Shown piece after piece: positions 7,019-15,828 of a stretch of DNA of 51,043 bases (positions are counted from its first letter, which is position 1; the number at the start of each line of letters is the position of its first letter). Source of the stretch: Lysobacteraceae bacterium (GTDB lineage: Bacteria > Pseudomonadota > Gammaproteobacteria > Xanthomonadales > Xanthomonadaceae); contig JAGWUF010000014.1 in the NCBI GenBank assembly GCA_028868545.1, positions 1 to 51,043 on the forward strand, read 5' to 3'. The translations under genes and the position numbers were made by a program. Under the pieces are notes generated by a model that worked only from the letters and a program-made list of their open reading frames with translations, was not told the DNA's origin and did not search any database.

Positions 7019-9396
7019 GCCGGCTTCAACGTCCGCTCGAACAATTCGTGGATGCGCCGGTATTCGTCGTACCAGCTGTCGGGGTGGGTGAAGCCGTGCC
7101 GCTCAAGCGGATACGGGGCGAGCTCCCAGTTGTCCTTGCGCAGTTCGATCAGCTTCTGGGTCAGCATCACCGAGTCCTTGAAGAACACGTTGTCGTCGAT
7201 CATGCCGTGGGCGATCAGCAGGTGGTCCTGCAGGCCGGATGCGAATTCGATCGGGGATGAACGCTTGTAGGCTTCGGGGTCGAGTTCCGGTGTGTTGAGG
7301 ATGTTGGACGTGTATTCGTGGTTGTACTGCGACCAGTCGGCCACCGGGCGCAGTGCCGCGCCGGCCTTGAACACGCCGGGCGCCTTGAACAGCGCCACAT
7401 AGGTCATGAAGCCGCCGTAGCTGCCGCCGTAGATGCCGGCGCGGCTGTGGTCGCCTTGCCTGGTTTGCACCAGCCAGTCCAGGCCGTCCAGATAGTCTTC
7501 CAGTTCGGGCTTGCCCATCCAGCGGTAGATCGCGGTGCGCCAGTCGCGGCCGTAGCCCTGGCTGGCGCGGTAATCCAGGTCCAGCACGATGTAGCCTTCG
7601 TCCACCAGCTGGTTGTGGAACATCTGTTCGCGGAAGTAGTTCGGCCAGCGCATGGAGGCGTTCTGCAGATAGCCGGCGCCGTGCACGAACAGCACCACCG
7701 GATATTTGCGGCCTGGCTCCATCTGCGCGGGGCCGTAGAATTTCCCCCAGATCGTGCCGGCGCCGTGCCGGCTGGGCACCTGCACGAACTGCGGCTGCAC
7801 CCAGCTGCGCGCCTTGTACTCGGTGGTGCGGGTGTCGGTGAGCGGGCGTGTGCCCTGCCCATCCACACCCACCACCGACAACTGCGGCGGTACATAGGCC
7901 GAGGAGTGACGCACCAGCAGTTGTTGCTGGTTGGGCGACAACGAGAAATCCTCCACGCCGTCCAGTGCGGTGATTTCCTGCACGGCATTGCGCTGCGCCG
8001 GGGTCTTGCAGACTTCGTAATCGATTGGCGCGGCGCGATTGCACAGGAAGTAGAACGTGCTGCCATCGCGGCTGACGCTGACTTGCGAGGTTTCCCACGG
8101 CCCGTCGGTGAGCTGCGTCCGCGTGCTGCCATCGAGCGTGTACAGATGCGCGTAGCCGCTTTCTTCGCTCAGATACCACAGCGTGCGGTTGTCCGGCAGC
8201 CAGCCGAATTCGTTGAAGCCCCAGTTGATCCAGGCGTCGTCGTGCAGGCGGTGGCGTGGTTGCAGGCTGGCCGCTGCCAGGTCGACGCTGGCGGTATCGA
8301 TGCTGGCAATCCAGCGATCCTTGTTGTCGATGGCGCGCAGCAGCACCGCCGCGTTGCGGCCATCGCTGCTCCATTGCAGGGTGCTGCCGTCGCTGCTGAT
8401 CTGCACGGGGCGATTGCCTTTCAGCGCGTCCTTGCCGGCGGCCTTGCGCAGGGCGGCCAGCGGGTCGTCGGCGATGCCGGGCAGGCGGTCGAACTTCAAT
8501 TCCGTGACCTTGCCGGTGGCCACCTCGGCCAGCCACAGGCGCTGCGGCACGGGCGGGTTGCGGCCGACCCGGGTGCGCACGTCTTCGAACTCTTCATAGC
8601 CCGATTCGGTGACGTACTTCGGCAGCTTGCCGCCTTGCCCGCCTTCGGCGCCCTTCTCGGTGGTCACCACCAGCAACCAGCGGCCATCCGGCGAGAGTGC
8701 GGAATCGGCGATGTCCACACCCTTGCCCAAGTAGATCGGTGCCGGCGCGCGGGTGGGGTCGGCCTTGCGCATCGCCTCCATCTGTTCGCGGTTGGCATCG
8801 CGGCGGGCGCGGTCATCGCGCAGGGTGTCGATCAGGCGCAACTGACGCTCGCGCAGGTCATCGGCCTTGGGAACCGCGCCAGGCGCATCTTCGGCGCGTG
8901 GCTGCGCGGCCACGCCGACGCTGCGGCCATCCCAGCGGTACCAGTTGGGGCCGGCCACCCACACCAGAGCACCGTCATGGCTCCATTGCAGGCGACTGGC
9001 GGTGTCGTTGTCGCGACTGAGCTGGGTCAGCGCGCCGCTGCGCAAATCGCGCACGAACACATTGCCGCTGCGCACGAAGGCGCTGCGGCGGCCGTCGTCG
9101 GCATACACCAGATTGCCGGCCTCGATGTCGGCGCGGGCGGCATTGTCCAGCAGCACCGGCGCGCTGCCATCCAGCCCCACTTGCCAGGTGTCGCGGTAGG
9201 TTTCGCCTTTGTGCTTGAGCAGGTATTGCGCGGCCTTGCCGTCCCAGCGCCACCAGCTGCCTTCCACCGGCGGGCCGATCCAGTCCGGGTCGGCCATGGC
9301 CTGGGCCAGGGTGATGGGCTCGGCTGCCTGCACGCAGGCCAAGGGGGCGAACAAGGCAAAGGCAAGCGGGGCAAAGGCAAGCGAAGCAAGGCGCAT
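7000..9396 (-). CDS. Exported S9-family peptidase (dipeptidyl-peptidase IV / prolyl oligopeptidase type)
   Basis: The 798-residue protein carries a signal peptide (MRLASLAFAPLAFALFAPLACVQA, cleavage near AEP), a beta-propeller region (about 40-540) and a C-terminal alpha/beta-hydrolase domain. The catalytic Ser is in GGSYGG (S659), the acid is in HGMIDDNV (D734/D735), and the His is H767 in LERHGFTHP. Known enzymes of this family trim peptides, often after proline, in the periplasm or outside the cell. ATG 9396 is preferred because the signal peptide begins there; the same frame stays open far upstream, but only with low-complexity sequence. The 3 prime end overlaps the mrr gene by 19 bases, convergently. 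Confidence 0.92.
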   Translation of the reverse strand: MRLASLAFAPLAFALFAPLACVQAAEPITLAQAMADPDWIGPPVEGSWWRWDGKAAQYLLKHKGETYRDTWQVGLDGSAPVLLDNAARADIEAGNLVYADDGRRSAFVRSGNVFVRDLRSGALTQLSRDNDTASRLQWSHDGALVWVAGPNWYRWDGRSVGVAAQPRAEDAPGAVPKADDLRERQLRLIDTLRDDRARRDANREQMEAMRKADPTRAPAPIYLGKGVDIADSALSPDGRWLLVVTTEKGAEGGQGGKLPKYVTESGYEEFEDVRTRVGRNPPVPQRLWLAEVATGKVTELKFDRLPGIADDPLAALRKAAGKDALKGNRPVQISSDGSTLQWSSDGRNAAVLLRAIDNKDRWIASIDTASVDLAAASLQPRHRLHDDAWINWGFNEFGWLPDNRTLWYLSEESGYAHLYTLDGSTRTQLTDGPWETSQVSVSRDGSTFYFLCNRAAPIDYEVCKTPAQRNAVQEITALDGVEDFSLSPNQQQLLVRHSSAYVPPQLSVVGVDGQGTRPLTDTRTTEYKARSWVQPQFVQVPSRHGAGTIWGKFYGPAQMEPGRKYPVVLFVHGAGYLQNASMRWPNYFREQMFHNQLVDEGYIVLDLDYRASQGYGRDWRTAIYRWMGKPELEDYLDGLDWLVQTRQGDHSRAGIYGGSYGGFMTYVALFKAPGVFKAGAALRPVADWSQYNHEYTSNILNTPELDPEAYKRSSPIEFASGLQDHLLIAHGMIDDNVFFKDSVMLTQKLIELRKDNWELAPYPLERHGFTHPDSWYDEYRRIHELFERTLKPAQASSK
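9356..9385. repeat. Tandem 15-bp repeat inside the signal-peptide codons of the S9 peptidase
   Basis: GCAAAGGCAAGCGGG at 9356-9370 is followed directly by a copy differing at two bases (9371-9385). On the coding strand it specifies a repeated PLAFA-like hydrophobic unit of the signal peptide. Gain or loss of one unit would lengthen or shorten the signal helix by five residues without changing the frame. Confidence 0.8.
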
Positions 9397-9540
9397 GGAG
9401 GTATCTGCGGTGACACGGAGGCGGCAGAGTAGCAGTCTGCCGATGGGCCGCTTGTGCCCAAAGTCCTGCCGCAGGTTCCTCAGCGGCGCGCTTTCCCGCA
9501 CAATCCGTGATTGATCACGCAAAGATGCCGCTGCAACGCG

Positions 9541-9810
9541 ATGCTTGCCTTCGTCTACAAGAGTCTGAAAAAGGCCGACACCTATGTCTATCTGGCCGGG
9601 CGCGACGCGTTCGACTGCCTGCCGGATGCGCTGCGGACGCAGTTGGGTGCTTTGCAGTTCGTGCTGGAGGTGGCGCTGACGTCGCAGCGCACGCTGGCGC
9701 GGGTGGATCCTGTGGTGGTGCGCAACAACCTGCAGGCCCGCGGCTTCCATGTGCAATTTCCGCCGACGATGGCCGACCCGATGAGCGATGACTGGGGCAC
9801 CGATGCCTGA
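9541..9810 (+). CDS. ycgL: YcgL domain-containing protein
   Basis: This 89-residue protein starts MLAFVYKSLKKADTYVYLAGRD, which matches the YcgL family (short cytoplasmic proteins of unresolved function, common in Gammaproteobacteria and always of this size). The conserved pattern is visible: YKS near the start, TYVYLA, LEVALT and the closing VQFPP motif. Starts at 9507 (GTG) and 9511 (TTG) are in or near frame, but family alignment favours ATG 9541. The final 23 bases overlap the start of the ankyrin gene, so the two are probably translated from one message. The function of the family is not established. Confidence 0.85.
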   Translation: MLAFVYKSLKKADTYVYLAGRDAFDCLPDALRTQLGALQFVLEVALTSQRTLARVDPVVVRNNLQARGFHVQFPPTMADPMSDDWGTDA

Positions 9811-12800
9811 ACGTTCGCCCGTCCTCGGGTCTGCCCTGTTGCTGTTGGCAGCGCTGCTGGTGGCTGTTGCCGGGTGGGCCCCGGACAGTCTTGCGGACGA
9901 CCTCGGGAACAGCCTTTGGGCCGTCGTCGGCAGCGCACTCTGGCTGGCACAGGTGCCTGCCGCACTCGGCATGGCACTGTTGCGTGGCAGCCGCGGCCGG
10001 GCCGGCCTGTGGGCCGATGCCGGTCGCCTGGCGGTGCGCTGGGCGGCCACTGCCCTGGTCACGCTTGGTTTGCTGGGCGGCCCGCTGTGGCTGCTGCTGG
10101 CGCAACCATCACTGGCGCACAGTCTGCTGCTCAGCGCGATGGCAGGGCTGTTGCTGATCATGCTGTGGTGGCAGTGGCCGCGATGGCAGCAGCTGGAGGC
10201 GCTGGGTGCGGTTGCCGCTGCCGGCGTGCCGCCACGGCTGGAGCGCAAGGCGTGGCGCGGCTTGCTGCAGGTGGCGCTGCCGCTGTTTCTGCTCCTGGTC
10301 GGTGGGCTGCTGTTGGCGTGGCCGGGGGTGTTGCCCGGGCCGTGGCGGTTGTTCGCCAATATTGGTTACCTGTGCGGGCTGCCGGTTGCCCACGGGCTGC
10401 TGCAGGCCGCCGTGCATTGGCTAGCGCCGCAGCCGGTGGTCACCGCACTGCACGGCCTGCCGATCGTGGAAATGGAAATCGTGGAAATGGAAGACGCGGC
10501 GTCGCTGCCGGACGTTGCCAGGCCCGTGCCGACTGAAGCCGAACCCGCGCCAGAGGCCATCGCGCCGCCCCACCCCGCGCCGCCGATTCGGAATGCGGCT
10601 GCGCCGCTGCCGGTGGATGAGGCCGGCCAGACGATGCTGGCGCGCCAGTTGCAGCAGGCAGCGCGCAATGGCCGGGTGGAACGCGCGCTGGCCCTGCTGG
10701 CCGCGGGCGCGAACCCGCTGGTCGCGGCCGATCCCGACGCCCGCGATCGCCGCAGCGTGGCGGTGCTGGCGGCAGTCCTGCCCGACCTGCGCCTGCTGCG
10801 TGCGTTGATCGAGCGCGGGGTGGACGTCAATGCGATGCAGGACGGCATCACCCCTCTGCTGGCGGCCACCCGCGACAGCTGGCATGGGCGGCCGGAAGCG
10901 GTGATGACGCTGCTGACCAATGGCGCCGATCCGAAACGGGCCGATGCCGATGGCAACACGCCGCTGCATCACGCCGCACGCAGCTCCGACCCCGGGGTCG
11001 CGGCCTTGTTGCGGGACGCCGGGGCCGATTTGAATGCGCTCAACCGGGAAGGGGTTTCCCCGCTGGGCAGTGCCTGTGCCGCCGGCAACTGGCGGTTGGC
11101 GCGCTTCCTGCTTGAACGTGGCGCCCAGACCGACGTGGCGGGCGGGCAACCGGCGTTGTCGGCGGCGGCGGGCAGCGAGGAGGATGATCCGGCCGGCGTG
11201 CAACTGCTGCTGCGGCACAAGGCGCGGGTCAATGCCCGCGATGCGGTTGGACGCAGCGCGCTGCACGAAGCGGCAGCAGCCAACCATGTCGAGATCTGCC
11301 GCATCCTGCTGGCGGCCGGCGCCGAGGCCAATGCCAAGGCGGCAGACGGCCGCACGCCGTTGCTCGAAGCGGTGCACAGTGGTGCGCTGCTGGCGTTGGA
11401 GGTGCTGCTGGAAGCCGGGGCCGATGTGCATGCGAAGGATGCCGCCGGGGCCAGCGCCCTGCATCTGGCCTGCACCGCCGACCCGCCGATACCCGAATTG
11501 GTGGGTGACCTGCGCGATCTCGGCCTGGATCCGCATGCCGAGGATGCGCAAGGCCGCAGCAGTCTGGATCTGGCCGAAGCGGCAGGGCGCTGGACCCTGG
11601 TCGGTTTGCTGGATCCACGCCGGGCGCTGCCGGTGGCATTGGCCGATGAGAGCGACAGCGACGAGCGCCCACCCTTGCTGCAACTGCGCCAAGCCTTGCT
11701 GGACGGTGCCAGCCTGCCGCGTCTGGAGGCATTGGCCGTGGCGCAGGAGCCGCGCGATTTCGACACCTTGCTGGTGGATGCGGAAGTGACGGCGTCGCCG
11801 TCGCGGCTGCACTGGCTGCTGCGCCACGGGGCCAACCCGGAGGCGTGTTTGCCGGCCAGCACCTTGCCCGTGCCGGCCGCTCTGGCACAGGGGCTCCGGC
11901 AGCTTGCGCAGTTGCAGTTGCTGTTTGCCTTCGGCGCCTCGCCGGCGGGACGGGGCGGCCTGGCCACCTTCCTTGCCGCCTGCGCAGTGGAGCCGGGCAC
12001 TGCCGCAGGGGAGTCCGTTGCGTTGCAGTTGCTCGAACGTGGCGCCGATCCCTTCGGGGCCGGGCCAACCGGTGCCCCGCCGCTGGTGCATGCCGTGCGT
12101 CTGGGCTGGGACGGCCTGATCCTGCGGCTGCTGGCAATGGGCGTGGATCCGGAGGCACGCGACGCGCGTGGCATGGGCGCGCTGCACCACGCCACCTTGC
12201 AGGGCCGCAAGCAGGTGGTGAAATGGCTGGTGGCGCACGGGGCCGGGCCGGATCGCCGGGCCGCCGATGGCCAGACCCCCCAGGGCATCGCGCTGGCCGC
12301 CGGCCAGCGCGACCTGCTGGTGTGGCTGGACTGGCGGCAGTGGCGCCTGCCGCATCGCGCGTTGCAGTCAATGGACATGCCTGCGGCCGCGATCAGTGGC
12401 GATCTGGACGCGGTGCGTCGCCTGCTGGAATTGGGTTTCTCGGTGGACGCCGTGGATGCACAGGGCTGCACGGCTCTGCTGCGGGCATCCGGCAGCGGCC
12501 ATCGCGCGCTGGTGGAGTATTTGCTGAGTGTCGGTGCCAGCCCGGAGGTGGCGGCCAGTACCGGGGCAACGCCGCTGTCGGCGGCCGTCAGCAAGCGCCA
12601 CCTGGACATCGTGACCCTGCTGCTGCGGGCCGGCAGTAGTACCGAGCGGCGCCTGCCGGGCGATGTCACGGTCTTGATGCTGGCGGCGGCCTTGGGTCTG
12701 CCGGAAGTGGTCTCGCAATTGCTGCAGGCCGGTGCGAACCTGCAAGTACAGGATGCACAGGGCCTCACCCCCCTGCATTGCGCGGCGCTGTACGGCTTCA

Positions 12801-13234
12801 CCGAGCGCGACCGCAGCCGGTTGATGGCCTTGCTGGATGCGCTCCTGCTGGCCGGTGCCGACCCCCATCGCGCCGCCAACAACGGCGCAACCCCGTTGCT
12901 GCTGTTGCTGGGTGCGCGCACCGAGCCGGGAACCCCCAGCAACGAAGATGTGTTGCTGGCCGGGCTGGAGCGGCTGCTGGACGAGGAGGTGCAGCTGGAC
13001 GTGCGCGATGCGCGGGGCTATGGCCCCCTGCATCTGGCCGCCCAACATGGCTTGCAGCGCGTGGCTCTGCGCCTGCTGCAAGCCGGTGCCGACCCGCTGG
13101 CCTGCGACAACGCCGGGCGCACTCCGCGCGATCTGGCGCAACTGCGTGGCTATGTGGAGATCGCGGCGCAGCTGGGCGTGGCGGCGGCCCCGACCGGCAG
13201 CCCGCTGTCGATGGCACGGTTCCTGCGCGAGTGA
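9788..13234 (+). CDS. Large membrane-anchored ankyrin-repeat protein
   Basis: The 1148-residue protein has about six N-terminal hydrophobic segments (near 12-30, 42-64, 86-105, 110-128, 159-178, 186-210). An acidic/Pro-rich linker (about 225-270) follows, then a long array of ankyrin repeats to the C-terminus. Typical units such as DADGNTPLHHAAR, GRSALHEAAAAN and GYGPLHLAAQHG recur at about 33-residue steps. Ankyrin arrays bind proteins; nothing here suggests an enzyme. ATG 9788 gives a 23-base overlap with ycgL; ATG 9803, five codons later, with GGGG upstream, is an equally reasonable start. A five-residue IVEME duplication lies in the linker. The array is far longer than most bacterial ankyrin proteins. 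The partner is unknown. Confidence 0.88.
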   Translation: MTGAPMPERSPVLGSALLLLAALLVAVAGWAPDSLADDLGNSLWAVVGSALWLAQVPAALGMALLRGSRGRAGLWADAGRLAVRWAATALVTLGLLGGPLWLLLAQPSLAHSLLLSAMAGLLLIMLWWQWPRWQQLEALGAVAAAGVPPRLERKAWRGLLQVALPLFLLLVGGLLLAWPGVLPGPWRLFANIGYLCGLPVAHGLLQAAVHWLAPQPVVTALHGLPIVEMEIVEMEDAASLPDVARPVPTEAEPAPEAIAPPHPAPPIRNAAAPLPVDEAGQTMLARQLQQAARNGRVERALALLAAGANPLVAADPDARDRRSVAVLAAVLPDLRLLRALIERGVDVNAMQDGITPLLAATRDSWHGRPEAVMTLLTNGADPKRADADGNTPLHHAARSSDPGVAALLRDAGADLNALNREGVSPLGSACAAGNWRLARFLLERGAQTDVAGGQPALSAAAGSEEDDPAGVQLLLRHKARVNARDAVGRSALHEAAAANHVEICRILLAAGAEANAKAADGRTPLLEAVHSGALLALEVLLEAGADVHAKDAAGASALHLACTADPPIPELVGDLRDLGLDPHAEDAQGRSSLDLAEAAGRWTLVGLLDPRRALPVALADESDSDERPPLLQLRQALLDGASLPRLEALAVAQEPRDFDTLLVDAEVTASPSRLHWLLRHGANPEACLPASTLPVPAALAQGLRQLAQLQLLFAFGASPAGRGGLATFLAACAVEPGTAAGESVALQLLERGADPFGAGPTGAPPLVHAVRLGWDGLILRLLAMGVDPEARDARGMGALHHATLQGRKQVVKWLVAHGAGPDRRAADGQTPQGIALAAGQRDLLVWLDWRQWRLPHRALQSMDMPAAAISGDLDAVRRLLELGFSVDAVDAQGCTALLRASGSGHRALVEYLLSVGASPEVAASTGATPLSAAVSKRHLDIVTLLLRAGSSTERRLPGDVTVLMLAAALGLPEVVSQLLQAGANLQVQDAQGLTPLHCAALYGFTERDRSRLMALLDALLLAGADPHRAANNGATPLLLLLGARTEPGTPSNEDVLLAGLERLLDEEVQLDVRDARGYGPLHLAAQHGLQRVALRLLQAGADPLACDNAGRTPRDLAQLRGYVEIAAQLGVAAAPTGSPLSMARFLRE
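10463..10492. repeat. Exact tandem 15-bp duplication in the ankyrin protein linker
   Basis: ATCGTGGAAATGGAA occurs twice in a row (10463-10477 and 10478-10492) and encodes IVEME twice, between the last membrane helix and the ankyrin array. It is exact and in frame, consistent with a recent slippage event and with possible length variation between strains. Confidence 0.9.
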
Positions 13235-13261
13235 AGGCAGGGTGGAATCGGCGCGTGGCGT

Positions 13262-13283
13262 CGGCGCGGCATCCGCCGCGCCG
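13262..13283. terminator. GC-rich hairpin between convergent genes
   Basis: Nine base pairs (13262-13270 with 13275-13283, core GGCGCGGC) enclose the loop ATCC. It sits between the ankyrin gene and the stop of the antiporter gene, which converge here. Neither strand shows a T-run, so a Rho-independent role is uncertain. It could still separate the two transcripts. Confidence 0.35.
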
Positions 13284-15074
13284 TCAGTCGGCCTTGGCCG
13301 ACGCCGGCGCACCGGCGTCGGCTTCGAACAAGCCATCCAGCTCTTCGCGCGCATCGCGGGTGGCCTGCAGCAGGGCATCCTCGTCGTCCTGCAACAGGCG
13401 TTGCGATTCCAGCAAGGACTCATCCCATTCGCGGAAGCGCCGGGCGCGGTCGTTGGCCTGCTCGCGGGACATGCCCAGTGCCATCAGCACGTCGCGCCCC
13501 ATCTCCAGGCTGCTGCCATAGGTTTCACGCAGCGCCTGCGCACCCAAGTCCACCAGCTGCCAGGCGTGGCGGCGGTCGCGTGCGCGTGCGAACACGCGCG
13601 CCTGCGGGTAGTGCTTGCGCACCAGCCGCACCATCCGCAGGCTGGATTCCACCCCGTTGATGGCGACCACGAAGACCTTGATCCGCGCTGCACCGGCCGA
13701 ACGCAGCAGGGCCAGCCGGGTGGGATCGCCGTAGTAGATCTGGTCGGAACTCATCGACCGCGACAGATTGACCTGCTCGATGTCGGGGTCGATCGCGATG
13801 TAGGGAATGCCCTGTGCACGCAGCAGCCGGGCCACGATCTGGCCGAAGCGGCCAAAGCCGGCCAGCAGGACTTGCGGGTGGCGATCCTCGGGAATGGTGT
13901 CGTATTCGTGCGGGGCCGCCTTGCGCGCGGACGGCACCAGTTTGGTGGCCAGCAGCAGCAACAGCGGGGTCACCGCCATCGACAGGCCGACGATCGCGAT
14001 CAGGCGGTCGCGGGTGGCGGCATCCAGCAGCTTGGCGCGAAACGCTTCGCCGAACATCACGAATGCAAACTCGCCGCCCAGCGCCATCACCCCTGCCAGC
14101 ATCCAGGCGCTGCGCGGCGGCAGCCCCCCGGGGCGCAGCCCCAGGCCGAACAGGATCAGGGATTTCACCGCCAGCAGGGTACCCACTCCGGCCGCAATCA
14201 ATAGCGGCTCGGCCAGGACGCGCTGCACGTCGATACCCATGCCCACGGCCATGAAGAACAGGCCCAGCAGCAGGCCTTCGAACGGCTTGATCTGTGCTTC
14301 CAGTTCGTGCCGGTATTCGGATTCGGCCATCAGCACGCCGGCCAGGAACGCCCCCAGCCCCGCACTCAGGCCGGCCCACTGCATCAACCAGGCACTGCCC
14401 AGCACCACCAGCAAGGCGGCACCGGTGAACACTTCCGGCAAGTCGGTACGTGCGATCACCCGGAACAGGTGGCGCAGCAGATAGCGGCCACCGATGATCA
14501 AAGCGGCGATCAATGCCACCGCGCGCAGCACATCGTCCCAGCTCAGCCCGGCACTTTTGGCTTTGCCCAGCAGCGGAATCGCGGCCAGCAACGGGATCGC
14601 GGCCAGGTCCTGGAACAGCAGGATGGCGAATGCCAGGCGGCCATGTTCGGTCGCCAGCTCCTTGCGTTCGGCCAGCAACTGCAGGCCTACCGCGGTCGAG
14701 GACAGCGCCAGCCCCAGGCCGACCACCAGTGCCGACTTCCACGCCAGTCCGGCCAACAATGCCAGCCCGCCCAGGGCGGCACCGCTCAGCAGTACCTGCA
14801 GGCCGCCAAGCACGAAGATCGGCCGGCGCATCACCTTCAGCCGCGGCAACGACAATTCCAGCCCGATCACGAACAGCAGCATCACCACGCCGACCTCGCT
14901 GGCCGCCAGCACTCGGTCCGGATCACGCACCAGCGCCAACTCGTGCGGCCCCAGCAGCACGCCAGTGGTCAGATACGCCAGGATCGCGCCCAGCCCGAAA
15001 CGCTTGAACAGCGGCACCGCCAGCACCGCGGCCAGCAGGAACACCAACATCAATTCGAGACTGCCACTACCCAT
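13284..15074 (-). CDS. Glutathione-regulated K+/H+ antiporter, KefB/KefC type
   Basis: This 596-residue CPA2-family antiporter has about a dozen membrane helices in residues 1-380 and a cytosolic Rossmann (TrkA-N) domain from about 400, with AGFGRFGQIVARLL as nucleotide-binding loop. The family signatures GLELSLPRL (71-79), LALSSTAVGLQ and LLFQDLAAIPL (152-162) and KPFEGLLLGLFF (263-274) match KefC closely. Such systems export K+ in exchange for H+ when glutathione adducts bind the Rossmann domain, protecting against electrophiles. ATG 15074, with GGGAG upstream, gives the usual N-terminus; an in-frame upstream extension adds only unlikely Arg/Ser-rich sequence. No kefF or kefG ancillary gene is adjacent. 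I cannot separate KefB from KefC. Confidence 0.9.
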   Translation of the reverse strand: MGSGSLELMLVFLLAAVLAVPLFKRFGLGAILAYLTTGVLLGPHELALVRDPDRVLAASEVGVVMLLFVIGLELSLPRLKVMRRPIFVLGGLQVLLSGAALGGLALLAGLAWKSALVVGLGLALSSTAVGLQLLAERKELATEHGRLAFAILLFQDLAAIPLLAAIPLLGKAKSAGLSWDDVLRAVALIAALIIGGRYLLRHLFRVIARTDLPEVFTGAALLVVLGSAWLMQWAGLSAGLGAFLAGVLMAESEYRHELEAQIKPFEGLLLGLFFMAVGMGIDVQRVLAEPLLIAAGVGTLLAVKSLILFGLGLRPGGLPPRSAWMLAGVMALGGEFAFVMFGEAFRAKLLDAATRDRLIAIVGLSMAVTPLLLLLATKLVPSARKAAPHEYDTIPEDRHPQVLLAGFGRFGQIVARLLRAQGIPYIAIDPDIEQVNLSRSMSSDQIYYGDPTRLALLRSAGAARIKVFVVAINGVESSLRMVRLVRKHYPQARVFARARDRRHAWQLVDLGAQALRETYGSSLEMGRDVLMALGMSREQANDRARRFREWDESLLESQRLLQDDEDALLQATRDAREELDGLFEADAGAPASAKAD

Positions 15075-15170
15075 CGACGCCACACACTCCCTGCATGCCT
15101 GAATCCGACTGTCCACGCGCATCGGGCAGCCTCGCCGACGCGAACTTCCTCCCGCCTGTGGCAAGCCCGC

Positions 15171-15827
15171 TCATGGGCTTGCCGGGTCCTTCGCCACGCT
15201 GGTGGCACACCGGCTGGCCCGGATCTGCTCGGCGATCGCGGCAAAGGCCCGCTGAAGCTCGTGCCGACGCTGGTCATCGGCATAGCGCAGCTTGAAGTCG
15301 GCCTCGTCCAGCCGCCGATACCAAGCCTCGCACAATTGCGGTTCGGGGATCGCCTCGCAGCTGTCCTGCTTCATTTCGCAGGCCTCGCCCATGCCCAGTG
15401 CCGCACTGCCGTCGATCCCCACCACCTGCAACGGTGCGCAGCGTGGCGGTGGATCGGCAGTTTCGCCCAGATAGGTTTCGCCTTTCCAGCTGGTGCACTG
15501 GAACAAGGCCGGCGGCGCGGGCAGCGTGGCCGCCTCGGCGGCGGGTGCGTGCTGCGCGCGCGGGACGCCCACCTGCACGAACTCGCCATATTGCGGTGGT
15601 GCTGCGGGCGAGGTTTCGGGTTTGGGTCTGGCTGTCGGCACCGGCAGCGTCTTCACTTCACCGATCCTGCGCATTTCCTGCTGCATGCCGGGCGTGCAGG
15701 GCGTGCCGTTCTGCATTGACACCTTGCCCTGCGCATCGGTGCATTTGTAGAAGACCGTTTCCTGCGCATGCAGGTGGCCGGCACCGGCCAGCAGCAACAG
15801 CAGCGGCAGCAGCAGGCGAATACGCAT
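15171..15827 (-). CDS. Exported DUF4124 protein (second of a tandem pair)
   Basis: The 218-residue protein has a strong signal peptide (MRIRLLLPLLLLLAGAGHLHAQ) followed at once by a DUF4124 motif, YKCTDAQGKVSMQN, with a paired Cys in TPCTPG. A Pro/Ala linker leads to a second YKC-like unit (LFQCTSWKGETYLG). The C-terminal helical region contains several Cys (ACEMKQDSCEAI, QLCEAW, SRCATS). DUF4124 proteins are periplasmic or envelope proteins of unknown role, abundant in Xanthomonads. The start codon lies one base after the stop of the upstream paralogue, so the two are surely one operon. The frame extends upstream, but the signal peptide fixes ATG 15827. Confidence 0.85.
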   Translation of the reverse strand: MRIRLLLPLLLLLAGAGHLHAQETVFYKCTDAQGKVSMQNGTPCTPGMQQEMRRIGEVKTLPVPTARPKPETSPAAPPQYGEFVQVGVPRAQHAPAAEAATLPAPPALFQCTSWKGETYLGETADPPPRCAPLQVVGIDGSAALGMGEACEMKQDSCEAIPEPQLCEAWYRRLDEADFKLRYADDQRRHELQRAFAAIAEQIRASRCATSVAKDPASP

Positions 15828-15828
15828 G

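Noticed and set aside
9397-10359. Upstream in-frame extension of the S9 peptidase frame to 10359
   Set aside because: It runs opposite ycgL and the ankyrin gene, is Ser/Arg/Pro-rich, and would bury the obvious signal peptide that starts at 9396.
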